DNA from: Gemmatimonadota bacterium
Lineage (GTDB): Bacteria; Gemmatimonadota; Gemmatimonadetes; Gemmatimonadales; GWC2-71-9
Assembly (NCBI GenBank): GCA_003221995.1
Contig: QHUR01000009.1
Span: 1 to 39,253 of the forward strand
Direction: 5' to 3'
DNA length: 39,253 nucleotides
Below are positions 1 through 8,146 of this stretch, piece after piece; the stretch's first letter is position 1; every line of letters begins with the position of its first letter. Under the pieces are notes generated by a model, which was not told the DNA's origin, ran no database searches, and worked only from the letters and a program-made list of their open reading frames with translations. A program made the translations under genes and the position numbers.

Positions 1-39
1 GTCCTGGAAGCGGCGCGGGCCTATCTGCGGCGGCGCTAG
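1..39 (+). CDS. 3' end of a truncated CDS (...VLEAARAYLRRR*), product unknown
   Basis: Open frame from the window edge to TAG at 37-39; too short to assign. Confidence 0.3.
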   Translation, partial: VLEAARAYLRRR

Positions 40-653
40 GGAGCGCGCACCGCCACCGCCTCGAAATCGAACGTCACGCGGTCCGCCACCTTGACGCTCC
101 CGCCCGGCCCGCCGCGGAAGGGCCGCATGCCGAAGTCTCGCTGCTTGACGGAAAACCCGCCTCTCGCCCGCACCGTGTCCGCGCCGATCTCCACCTTGAC
201 GTCCACCAGCACGACGCGCGCCGCACCATGCATGGTGATTTCGAGCTCAATGTGGAACCCCGAGTCGATCGGAACGGCGCTCAGCGACGCGAACGTCATC
301 TCGGGAAACCTGTCCACGTGGAGCACTTCCGTCCGCATGGCGGCGGTCACCTTGCGGATCTCCTCCGTGTCGGGGGGCGTGAGGACTTCCAGGCTCTCCG
401 CTGGGACCGTGATCTCGACGTGCGAGGAGGCCGGCGTGCCCGGGTAGCGGACCAGCCGCCCGGAGAACGCCCGCGCGCGGATCACGTGGTCGTGTCCCAG
501 GAAGCCGAACAGGCCTGCCTTGCCGGTCTTCACCTCGAAGCGGCTCGCCGGTGAGACGACGTACACGACGGAGTCTCCGACCCCGCCCTCGGCCTGCGCG
601 GCGACGGGGACGGGCAGCGTGAGCAGGAGCGTGACGGTGAGAAGGCGGATCAG
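36..653 (-). CDS. YceI-family secreted protein
   Basis: ORF 36..776(-); YceI-like pattern (FEVKTGKAGLFGFLGHDHVIRARAFSG... FSVKQRDFGMRPFRGG). The signal peptide begins at a CTG (653..651) overlapping the upstream stop; the 776 TTG start seems unlikely. Confidence 0.75.
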   Translation of the reverse strand: MIRLLTVTLLLTLPVPVAAQAEGGVGDSVVYVVSPASRFEVKTGKAGLFGFLGHDHVIRARAFSGRLVRYPGTPASSHVEITVPAESLEVLTPPDTEEIRKVTAAMRTEVLHVDRFPEMTFASLSAVPIDSGFHIELEITMHGAARVVLVDVKVEIGADTVRARGGFSVKQRDFGMRPFRGGPGGSVKVADRVTFDFEAVAVRAP

Positions 654-985
654 GAGGCGGGGCCGAGGCCCAGCTCGGCCTCCAGGAACTCGCGCGTTCC
701 GGCGGGCCCCGTCAGCTCGAGGCTCACGGGGCCGTGATCGGGCTCGACGATCAGCTGAAACGAGAGGAAGGGGCAACAGGCGCGCTCGGTCTCAATGAGC
801 GCGGCGAGCGACACCATGAGGTCGGCCGATGGCTCGAAGCACAGGCGGTAGCCGTTGGGCAGCGGGCGGCGGTCGCGGCCGTGACGGCGCAGCAACTCGA
901 GCACCTCGTGGCGCCGCTCGCGGAGCTCGGCAGCAGAGAGTGCGCAGGCGACCGGCGACTGCGACGTGGACGACCCCGTGCTCAC
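650..985 (-). CDS. Small conserved hypothetical protein (ERACCPFLSFQLIVEPDHGPVSLELTGP motif)
   Basis: GTG start at 985 overlapping the upstream TGA (GTGA); contiguous with the operon. Confidence 0.65.
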   Translation of the reverse strand: MSTGSSTSQSPVACALSAAELRERRHEVLELLRRHGRDRRPLPNGYRLCFEPSADLMVSLAALIETERACCPFLSFQLIVEPDHGPVSLELTGPAGTREFLEAELGLGPAS

Positions 986-1380
986 GCTGCGTCCGCTCCG
1001 GCGGTCGCCATCCGGCGGGGCGTCAGGACCGCGAGCACGGCGGCGGTGAGGAGCAGGGCCGCGACGTCGCCCCAGAGATGCCCGATCTGGCTCGGGTCGG
1101 TGATGGAGTGGTACGCCATCACGCCGGCGTGAACGATGCTCGACCACACGGTGAACCAGATGAGGCTCAAGTTGCGCAGCGGATCGCGGGCGGCGAGCAA
1201 CAGGAAGACGCCCAGCGTGACATAGATGCCGAGGATCATTTGTAGGTAGGCCGGCTGCTCGGGTTGCCAGGCCCAGCCGCTCGGCCACACGCGGTTCAGG
1301 ATGAAGATGCCGAAGATGAAGATGAGGCCGAACACGGTGAGCGCCGGCCGCAACAGGGGAGAAGGAGACGAAGCGTTCAT
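982..1380 (-). CDS. Small integral membrane protein, about 4 TM (DUF6632-like)
   Basis: ATG at 1380 within ORF 982..1509(-); MNASSPSPLLRPALTVFGLIFIFGIFILNRVWP..., several hydrophobic segments. Confidence 0.65.
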   Translation of the reverse strand: MNASSPSPLLRPALTVFGLIFIFGIFILNRVWPSGWAWQPEQPAYLQMILGIYVTLGVFLLLAARDPLRNLSLIWFTVWSSIVHAGVMAYHSITDPSQIGHLWGDVAALLLTAAVLAVLTPRRMATAGADAA

Positions 1381-1808
1381 GGAGTCCTCACGAGGTAGTC
1401 GTGCGCGGCGACGATCTGCCAGCGTCCGCCCCGACGGAGCCACGTGTCGGTGAAGCGGTAGCGGCGGTCGAATGGTCCGCCGGCGCCGCGGCCGCGGACG
1501 ATCAGCCATCCCGTGACAACTGCCGTGCTCCCGAAAGGGTGCACCTGCATGGCTTCGTTGTGCGCTGCCTCCACTGTGTCGGGCCCGGCGACGATGTCGC
1601 GCAGCAGGGCGTCGCGACCCACCATGCGGTCGTCCTCGGTGTAGATGAACCCGTCCGCGAGCAGGCGGCGAAACACCGTCGCGTCGCGCCGGATCAGCGC
1701 CGCGGCCCAGTCATCCTCCAACTGGAGCAGCGCGCGCGCGTCGGCATCCTGCATGCTGGGGCTCTGCGAGGAGACTGCGAGCAGCACGGCGAAGTGAAGG
1801 GGATTCAT
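1377..1808 (-). CDS. NTF2-like / DUF4440 nuclear transport factor 2 family protein with signal peptide
   Basis: LLQLEDDWAAALIRRDATVFRRLLADGFIYTEDDRMVGRDALL... RRGGRWQIVAAHDYLVRTP is typical of SnoaL/DUF4440. Confidence 0.75.
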   Translation of the reverse strand: MNPLHFAVLLAVSSQSPSMQDADARALLQLEDDWAAALIRRDATVFRRLLADGFIYTEDDRMVGRDALLRDIVAGPDTVEAAHNEAMQVHPFGSTAVVTGWLIVRGRGAGGPFDRRYRFTDTWLRRGGRWQIVAAHDYLVRTP

Positions 1809-1809
1809 C

Positions 1810-2202
1810 CTACGCCATGTAGAGTTCCCATGCGATCCGGTCGGGGTCTTTGAAGGCCACGTACCGCTTTCCCAGAGTCTCATCCTTCTTCACTCCGGTG
1901 TTCTCGATTCCCGCCTGCGTCAGGGCCTTGGCGACGCGGCCGAGTTCGGCCTCGTCTTGGCAAGCGATGGCGAGATGATCGAGGCCGACGCGAAGAGGAT
2001 TGAAGCGGTCGCCCTTCGGTGTCCCCCCCACCGGAGCCCGGATTCCGACCGCCGTGTTTCCGGCCAGGATGATCAGGAGGTCCGGTTGCTCGAGGGCGAT
2101 CGGAAACCCCAGCGTCTCCGTGTAGAACTGCTTGGAGCGGCGGAAGTCGGCAACGCGAAGCGTGACGTGGTGCACGCCGGGTGTCTTGATGTTGATTCCC
2201 AT
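1810..2202 (-). CDS. VOC family (glyoxalase/bleomycin resistance-like) protein
   Basis: GVHHVTLRVADFRRSKQFYTETLGFPI... DHLAIACQDEAEL... FKDPDRIAWELY; SD gaggagg upstream of ATG. Confidence 0.85.
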   Translation of the reverse strand: MGINIKTPGVHHVTLRVADFRRSKQFYTETLGFPIALEQPDLLIILAGNTAVGIRAPVGGTPKGDRFNPLRVGLDHLAIACQDEAELGRVAKALTQAGIENTGVKKDETLGKRYVAFKDPDRIAWELYMA

Positions 2203-2214
2203 GAGTGAACCTCC

Positions 2215-2391
2215 TCAGAATTCGCGCTTCTTCATCTCCGAGAAGAAGTCGCGTCGCTCCAGGTCATCGTCGGTGGTCTCGGGAGGAAGCGTCTTATCGT
2301 ACTGACGCTGCACCTTCCGCTTGGCCTTGGCTGCTTTCGCGGCGTTCTTCTTGATCAAGGCAGCGAGCTTCTGTTCGTCGCTCTTTGACAC
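2215..2391 (-). CDS. 58-aa Lys/Arg-rich small protein (VSKSDEQKLAALIKKNAAKAAKAKRKVQRQYDKTLPPETTDDDLERRDFFSEMKKREF)
   Basis: Read directly from the reverse complement; GTG at 2391 with gggag 7 nt upstream; its TGA adjoins the SD of the downstream VOC gene. Below the ORF-track size cutoff. Confidence 0.6.
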   Translation of the reverse strand: MSKSDEQKLAALIKKNAAKAAKAKRKVQRQYDKTLPPETTDDDLERRDFFSEMKKREF

Positions 2392-2527
2392 CCGGGTACT
2401 CCCATGTCAGAGGGTTGAACTGATCAGGCGAATCCCGCGTACAACCTACATCCTACCGCCCGTCCCGGGCAGCTCCCTCTCCAACTCGCGTTGACCCCTC
2501 CGCTTCCACCCGGGTACATTCCCGCGC

Positions 2528-3610
2528 GTGCCCCCTGCCGACACGCTGCACGCCCGCGTCGAGCGCGCCCTCTCGGGAGTCCAGAACCCCCGCGTTGCCC
2601 AGAACGTCGTCACCGCCGGCATGGTCCAGGACCTCGCCGTGGACGACCGGGGACAGGTGATGTTCACCTTCCTGCTCTCCGCCGAGGACCCGGGCACCCT
2701 GGCGCGTGACGCGCGCAAGGCGGTGCAGGCGGTCGCCGGGGTCACGGGCGTGAAGATCACCGTCGCGGGCGGGGGCGCCCCCGCGCGGGGTGCGGGCGCC
2801 CGTCCCGGGCTCGCCCCCGGCGCCGCCGCCGTTCCCCCGCCGCCCACGCCGGTCGAGCTGCCGCACCTCGGCAAGGTGCTCGCCGTCTCCTCCGGCAAGG
2901 GCGGGGTGGGCAAGTCCACCATCTCGGTGAATCTCGCCACCGCACTCGCGCTCCAGGGCCGGCGCATCGGCCTCATGGACGCCGATATCTACGGGCCCAA
3001 CATCCCGCGCATGATGGGCGTGGACCGGAAACCCGAGGTGCGCGGCGGCAAGATCCAGCCGCTCGAGGGCCACGGCGTGAAGCTGATGTCACTCGGCTTC
3101 ATCGTGGAGCGTGACTCCCCGGCGATCTGGCGCGGGCCCATCATCATGAAGGTGATCCAGCAGTTCTCGCGCGACGTGGAGTGGGGCGAGCTCGACTGCT
3201 TCATCGTCGATCTCCCGCCCGGCACGGGCGACGCGCAGCTCTCGCTGGTGCAGACCATTCACCTGCGCGGCGCGCTCATCGTGACGACGCCGCAGGAAGT
3301 GGCGGTGGGCGACTCGCTCCGGGGTGCGAAGATGTTCGAGCGCGTCGGCGTCCCGGTGATCGGTGTGGCCGAGAACATGAGCTACTTCGTGTGCCCGCAC
3401 TGCGGTGAGCGCACCGAGGTGTTCCGCGCCGGAGGCGGGCAGCGGCTCGCGGACGAGCTGGGCGTCCCGCTCGTCGGCCGGGTGCCGCTGCAGGCGGGGA
3501 TGTCGGATCTCGCGGACCTGGGCCGGCCGATCGTGGTCGCGGAGCCTGGCTCCCCCGCGGGCGTGGCACTGCGCGAGATGGCCGAGCGCGTGGCGCAGCT
3601 GCTGCAGTGA
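2528..3610 (+). CDS. apbC: Mrp/NBP35 family P-loop ATPase, Fe-S carrier protein
   Basis: N-terminal MIP18-like domain; SSGKGGVGKST Walker A; DADIYGPNIPRMMG; CPHCGE CxxC motif. Confidence 0.9.
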   Translation: MPPADTLHARVERALSGVQNPRVAQNVVTAGMVQDLAVDDRGQVMFTFLLSAEDPGTLARDARKAVQAVAGVTGVKITVAGGGAPARGAGARPGLAPGAAAVPPPPTPVELPHLGKVLAVSSGKGGVGKSTISVNLATALALQGRRIGLMDADIYGPNIPRMMGVDRKPEVRGGKIQPLEGHGVKLMSLGFIVERDSPAIWRGPIIMKVIQQFSRDVEWGELDCFIVDLPPGTGDAQLSLVQTIHLRGALIVTTPQEVAVGDSLRGAKMFERVGVPVIGVAENMSYFVCPHCGERTEVFRAGGGQRLADELGVPLVGRVPLQAGMSDLADLGRPIVVAEPGSPAGVALREMAERVAQLLQ

Positions 3611-3611
3611 C

Positions 3612-4421
3612 GTGCGGCTCCTCTGGGCCGCGCTGTTCCTGCTTCAGAGCCCTACCGCCCCCGGCGCCCCCGGCGCCCCCGGCGCCCCCGAGCTTGTCGG
3701 TCGGCCCGAGCTCCGAGCCGGCCTGGACACGTTGTATGGCGGTGGCTTCCCGGCCGCGGCCGCCCACTTCGCCGCGCTCGCGGCGGAGGACACGACCGAT
3801 CCCGCGCCCGTCATTTTCGAGGCGGGTGCCTACATCTGGTGGGCCGCCGCACTCGAGAACGACGGCTACGAGGCGGGACGCATCGACTCGCTGCTCGACC
3901 TTGCGATGGCGCGCGCGCGCCGCCAGGCGGCGGTCCCCGCGCGCGACTTCTGGGTCGGCACGGCGCTCGGCTACCGCGCCCGTCAGCGCGAGCTGCGCGG
4001 CCATCCGTGGGCCGCGGTAAAGGACGCCAGGGCGATGCACGACGCGTATCGGCGCGTGCTCGCCGCGGACTCCGCATGCACCGACTGCTACCTCGGGCTG
4101 GGCGTGTATCAGTACGGGCTTGCCCGCGCGAGCGCACTGGCCCGCTTCGTCGCCAGGCTCATCGGGCTCGGCACGGGAGACGTCGCGACCGCAATGCGCT
4201 ATCTGCGACGCGTGGCGCACGACGGTGACCTCGCTCAGGTGGAAGGAACGTGGGTACTCGCCGCCGCCCTGGTGCGCGAGGCGGCGCGCGATCCCGGCGG
4301 CAAGCCCGTGCTCGAGCGCGAAGCCCGCGGCTATGTGGAGCGGCTCGCCGCGCGCTATCCCGGCAATTCCGTGTTCCAACGCTTCCTGACAGAGGTGCCG
4401 GCGCCGGCCCCATCACCGTGA
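3612..4421 (+). CDS. Secreted TPR-like hypothetical protein
   Basis: GTG at 3612; signal-like N-terminus; CTDCYLGLGVYQYGLARAS helical repeats; ends GTGA-overlapped with the MATE gene. Confidence 0.6.
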   Translation: MRLLWAALFLLQSPTAPGAPGAPGAPELVGRPELRAGLDTLYGGGFPAAAAHFAALAAEDTTDPAPVIFEAGAYIWWAAALENDGYEAGRIDSLLDLAMARARRQAAVPARDFWVGTALGYRARQRELRGHPWAAVKDARAMHDAYRRVLAADSACTDCYLGLGVYQYGLARASALARFVARLIGLGTGDVATAMRYLRRVAHDGDLAQVEGTWVLAAALVREAARDPGGKPVLEREARGYVERLAARYPGNSVFQRFLTEVPAPAPSP

Positions 4422-5758
4422 CCACCCTCGCGCGCCCGGCCGGCACCCTCACCGTCGGTCCGCTCCGGCCCGTCATCCTGCGCCTCGCCGCGCCCGCGGT
4501 GGCGATGATGGCGTGCCATTTCTGCTTCAACCTGATCGACAGCATCTGGGTGGGGAGGCTCATCGGCCCCGCGGCGCTCGCGGCGGTGTCCACGGCCGGG
4601 TTCTACGTCTGGATCCTGCTGGCGCTGGGGGAGATGGTGGAGGTCGGGCTGATCGCGGTCGGCGCGCGGCGCCACGGCGAGGGACTCCCCGACGCGGCGG
4701 CCCGCGCGGCCGGCGCCGCCGTGCTGTATGCGCTCGCCGCGGGCGCGGTCGTCAGCGCGCTCGGCCTCGTGCTCGGCGACCGGCTGTTCCAGCTGATGAC
4801 CGTGCCGCCCGATGTGGCGCGACTGGGTCACGATTACCTGGCGACCTGGCTCGTCGGCGGGGCGCTCGTGTTCGGGTTCTTCGCCGTCGAGGCGACGTTC
4901 CGCGCGTCCGGAGACACGCGTACGCCCTTCCTGTTGCTCGCCGCGTCGGTGCTGCTTTCCGTCTGCCTCGATCCGCTGCTCATCGCTGGCGTCGGCCCGT
5001 TCCCGCGGCTCGGCGTCGAGGGCGCCGCCACGGCGTCCGTGATGGTGCGGGGCGGCGGGTTTCTGATCGGCATCGGCATCGCGCTGCGCCGCAGGTTGAT
5101 CCGGTTCGATGCCCCCGACTGGGCCACGGTCCCGACCATGCTCCGCGTCGGGGCGCCGCTGTCGCTCGCGGGGGTGCTGCTCTCGGGCGTGTACATGTGG
5201 CTCACCCGATTCACGTCCCGGTTCGGTACGCCCGCTCTCGCGGCGCTGGGCGTGGGACACAAGGTGGAAGGGCTGGGGTTCATCGCGATCTCGGGGTTCG
5301 CCCTTTCGGCCGCCGCGCTCGTGGGACAGAACTTGGGCGCCGCTCAGGAGGGCCGCGCCCGGCAGGCGGTGCGCCTCACCGTCGACTACTGCCTGGTTGT
5401 GACCACGGCGACCGCGATCGCGTTCCTCGCGATACCGAGTACGCTCGTGAGCCTCTTCACTTCGGATGCCGCGGTGATCGCGGACGGCGCCCTGTACCTG
5501 CGGGTGATCGCCTTGGCCCAGATCGGTCAAACGTTCGAGATCATTCTGGAGGGTGCGCTCGCCGGGGCGGGGTACACCTTCTGGCCGCAGGTCGTGAGCA
5601 CCGTCCTCACGCTGTCGCGCGTGCCGCTCGCCGCCTGGTGGTCGGGGCCGATGGGCCTGCTGGGTATCTGGCTCGCGCTCTCGGTCACGGCCGTGGCGCG
5701 CGGAGTCGCGATGACGTTGTTCTGGACGCGGGGCGCTTGGACCTCACCCCCTCGCTGA
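4418..5758 (+). CDS. MATE family efflux transporter
   Basis: GTG at 4418 in ORF 4250..5758; about 12 hydrophobic segments; MATE-like LRLAAPAVAMMACHFCFNLIDSIWVGRLIG and ALVGQNLGAAQEGRA. Confidence 0.88.
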   Translation: MTTLARPAGTLTVGPLRPVILRLAAPAVAMMACHFCFNLIDSIWVGRLIGPAALAAVSTAGFYVWILLALGEMVEVGLIAVGARRHGEGLPDAAARAAGAAVLYALAAGAVVSALGLVLGDRLFQLMTVPPDVARLGHDYLATWLVGGALVFGFFAVEATFRASGDTRTPFLLLAASVLLSVCLDPLLIAGVGPFPRLGVEGAATASVMVRGGGFLIGIGIALRRRLIRFDAPDWATVPTMLRVGAPLSLAGVLLSGVYMWLTRFTSRFGTPALAALGVGHKVEGLGFIAISGFALSAAALVGQNLGAAQEGRARQAVRLTVDYCLVVTTATAIAFLAIPSTLVSLFTSDAAVIADGALYLRVIALAQIGQTFEIILEGALAGAGYTFWPQVVSTVLTLSRVPLAAWWSGPMGLLGIWLALSVTAVARGVAMTLFWTRGAWTSPPR

Positions 5759-5761
5759 GGT

Positions 5762-6505
5762 ATGGCGCCCCTGATTACGCTGCTCACCGACTTCGGCACC
5801 TCGGACAGCTACGTGGCCGAGGTGAAGGCGGTGCTCCTGTCGCGGGCGCTCGGCGCCGCGCTCGTCGACGTGACCCACCAGATCCCGCCGGGCGACGTAC
5901 GCTCGGCGCAGTACGTCCTGGCGCGCGTGTGGCACCGCTTCCCGGAGGGGACGGTGCATCTCGTCGTCGTGGATCCCGGCGTGGGGACGAGTCGGCGGGC
6001 GCTGGCGGCGGAGGCGGCGGGGCACTACTTCGTCGCGCCCGACAACGGCGTCCTCTCGCCGCTGCCCGCCGACGCGCGCTTCTTCGAGCTGCCGGTGCCC
6101 CCGGGGGCGGCGCCCAGCTTTCACGGCCGCGATTTGTTCGCGCCCGCCGCAGCGGAGCTGGCGACTGGCACCGCGCTGGCGCACTTGGGCTCGCCCATCG
6201 CCGACCCGTACCGTGTCCCGCTCCCGGCGCCCCACTTCGACGGGACCGCGGTGCGGGGCGAAGTGATCTACGTAGACCGGTTCGGCACCCTGATCTCCAA
6301 CATCCCAGGCGGGCGGGTGGAGCCCGGTGTGCGCATCAAGGTGGCTGGCACGGAAGTCGGGGTGCTGCGTCGTACGTTCGGCGACGTGGAGCGCGGGCAG
6401 CTCGTCGCGTTCGTGGGCAGCGGCGGGGCGGTGGAGATCGCGGTGCGGGACGGCAGTGCGGCGAGACTGCTGGGGGTCGGCGTGGGAGCGGAGGTGAGAG
6501 CCTAG
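5762..6505 (+). CDS. SAM hydroxide adenosyltransferase (DUF62 family)
   Basis: ITLLTDFGTSDSYVAEVKAVLL, VVDPGVGTSRRAL, FHGRDLFAPAAA, NIPGGRV; Asp/Arg/His triad positions present. Confidence 0.9.
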   Translation: MAPLITLLTDFGTSDSYVAEVKAVLLSRALGAALVDVTHQIPPGDVRSAQYVLARVWHRFPEGTVHLVVVDPGVGTSRRALAAEAAGHYFVAPDNGVLSPLPADARFFELPVPPGAAPSFHGRDLFAPAAAELATGTALAHLGSPIADPYRVPLPAPHFDGTAVRGEVIYVDRFGTLISNIPGGRVEPGVRIKVAGTEVGVLRRTFGDVERGQLVAFVGSGGAVEIAVRDGSAARLLGVGVGAEVRA

Positions 6506-6509
6506 GCGA

Positions 6510-6755
6510 TTACCGCTTCTCGAGTCCCCCTGACGGTGTCGGAATCCTCACCTTCGCCATCACCTTGTCGGCGAAATCAGCGGACGGCGCGAGTCGCGCG
6601 AGCTGTGCCAGCTCCCGGAAGAACTTGCGCTCCCGCTCGGCCGCGGCGAGGCAGTCGGCGCACTGCGCGAGGTGAATCGCGCGCGTGGCGCCGAGCAGGC
6701 CCGTGGCCCACTGCTCGACTTCGTCCGGAGTGAGGTGCTGCAGGGGATCGGTCAT
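6510..6755 (-). CDS. Soluble zinc-finger (zf-HC2 type) anti-sigma factor candidate
   Basis: HLAQCADC (HxxxCxxC) in an 81-aa protein downstream of an ECF sigma gene; no TM segment. Confidence 0.7.
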   Translation of the reverse strand: MTDPLQHLTPDEVEQWATGLLGATRAIHLAQCADCLAAAERERKFFRELAQLARLAPSADFADKVMAKVRIPTPSGGLEKR

Positions 6756-6789
6756 TGTGCCCTCCTACGCCCCCCGGCGGGCCCGGGTT

Positions 6790-7374
6790 TCATTCCCGCC
6801 GGTCCTGGAGATGGACCCGCAATTCGTTGCGCGCCCTATGGATATACGTCTTCACCGTGCCCAGCGGCAGGTCCAGGATGCGGGCGATCTCCTCGTAGGA
6901 ATGCCCTTCCACGTGCCGCAGCAGGATGCAGGCGCGGTACTCGGGTCGCAGCCGCCCGATGGCGCGCTCGATGGCGCTGCCCAGCTCGCGCGCCTCGACC
7001 TCCTGGAGCGGGTCTTCCCCGCGGCCATCGAGCTGCAGGGCGGTCGCGGCTATCTCGTCGGGCGTCGTGGCGTGCGGCGACCCGTCGATCGACAGAGTGT
7101 CGAGGTCGCGCTTGCGCAGGTGATCGATCGCGGCGTTGTTCGCGATCTTGAAGATCCAAGAGGAGAACTTGAACTCCGCGCGGTAGCTGGCGAGGCCGTT
7201 CAGCACCTTGACGAACGTTTCCTGCGCCAGGTCCTCGGCGAGGGCGCGGTCGCGCACCATGCGATACAGGAGCGAAAACACCGGTCGCTCGTAGCGGCGC
7301 ACCAGCTCCCGGAACGCCGGCTCGTGACCCTGCTTCGCCCACTCGACGAGATCCTGGTCGCTGGCGCCGGTCAG
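6790..7374 (-). CDS. ECF-type sigma-70 family RNA polymerase sigma factor
   Basis: AFRELVRRYERPVFSLLYRMVRDRALAEDLAQETFVKVLNGL and HSYEEIARILDLPLGTVKTYIHRARNELR. Start uncertain: CTG at 7374 or TTG at 7467. Confidence 0.88.
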   Translation of the reverse strand: MTGASDQDLVEWAKQGHEPAFRELVRRYERPVFSLLYRMVRDRALAEDLAQETFVKVLNGLASYRAEFKFSSWIFKIANNAAIDHLRKRDLDTLSIDGSPHATTPDEIAATALQLDGRGEDPLQEVEARELGSAIERAIGRLRPEYRACILLRHVEGHSYEEIARILDLPLGTVKTYIHRARNELRVHLQDRRE

Positions 7375-7399
7375 GTTGGCCGGCCTATCTTTCGCGCCT

Positions 7400-8146
7400 A
7401 TGACGCCGTCTCCTTCTTCCGAGGTGGTCCGGGCCGCGCGAGGGAGTGCGGCGGACGGCGAGATCAAGCGGGCCTACGTCCGCCGGATGTTCGCCGCGGT
7501 GGCCCCGCGCTACGACCTCCTCAATCACCTGCTCAGCCTCAACCTCGACCGCCGCTGGCGCCGCGCTGCCGTGGCGCGACTCGGCTGGGAAGCGAGACCG
7601 GACGGCGTCTATCTCGACCTCTGTGCCGGCACGATGGACCTGGCCGCCGCGCTGGCGCGCGAGCCCCGGTTCCGCGGCCGGGTGATCGGCGCCGACTTCG
7701 TCGTGCCGATGCTCGCGCTGGGTCGCGGCAAGTCGGCCCGCGCCGCGCCGGTGGCGGCGGACGCGCTACTCCTGCCCTTTCCCGACCGGGCGTTCGATGG
7801 CGCGCTCGTGGGGTTCGGGGTGCGCAACCTGACGGACCTCGACGCCGGGCTGCGGGAGACGGCGCGCGTCCTCAGGCCGGGCGCGCGCTTCGTGGTGCTC
7901 GAGTTCGCGACGCCGCGCTTCGCGCCGCTCCGCGCGATCTACCTGCTCTACTTCCGTCGGGTGCTCCCGGCGATCGGGCGCGCGGTGTCCAAACATAGGG
8001 ATGCCTATACCTACCTGCCAGAGTCGGTGAAGACGTTCCCCGAGCCCGAGGCGCTCGCCGCCCGCATGCGCGCGGCCGGCTTCGCGGACGTGCGCTTCGA
8101 GCTCCTGGCCGGCGGGATCTGCGCCGTCCACCATGGCACTCGATAA
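7400..8146 (+). CDS. ubiE: Demethylmenaquinone methyltransferase / UbiE-family methyltransferase
   Basis: VRRMFAAVAPRYDLLNHLLSLNLDRRWRR; GVRNLTDLDAGLRETARVLRPGARFVVLEF; ATG at 7400. Confidence 0.9.
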   Translation: MTPSPSSEVVRAARGSAADGEIKRAYVRRMFAAVAPRYDLLNHLLSLNLDRRWRRAAVARLGWEARPDGVYLDLCAGTMDLAAALAREPRFRGRVIGADFVVPMLALGRGKSARAAPVAADALLLPFPDRAFDGALVGFGVRNLTDLDAGLRETARVLRPGARFVVLEFATPRFAPLRAIYLLYFRRVLPAIGRAVSKHRDAYTYLPESVKTFPEPEALAARMRAAGFADVRFELLAGGICAVHHGTR

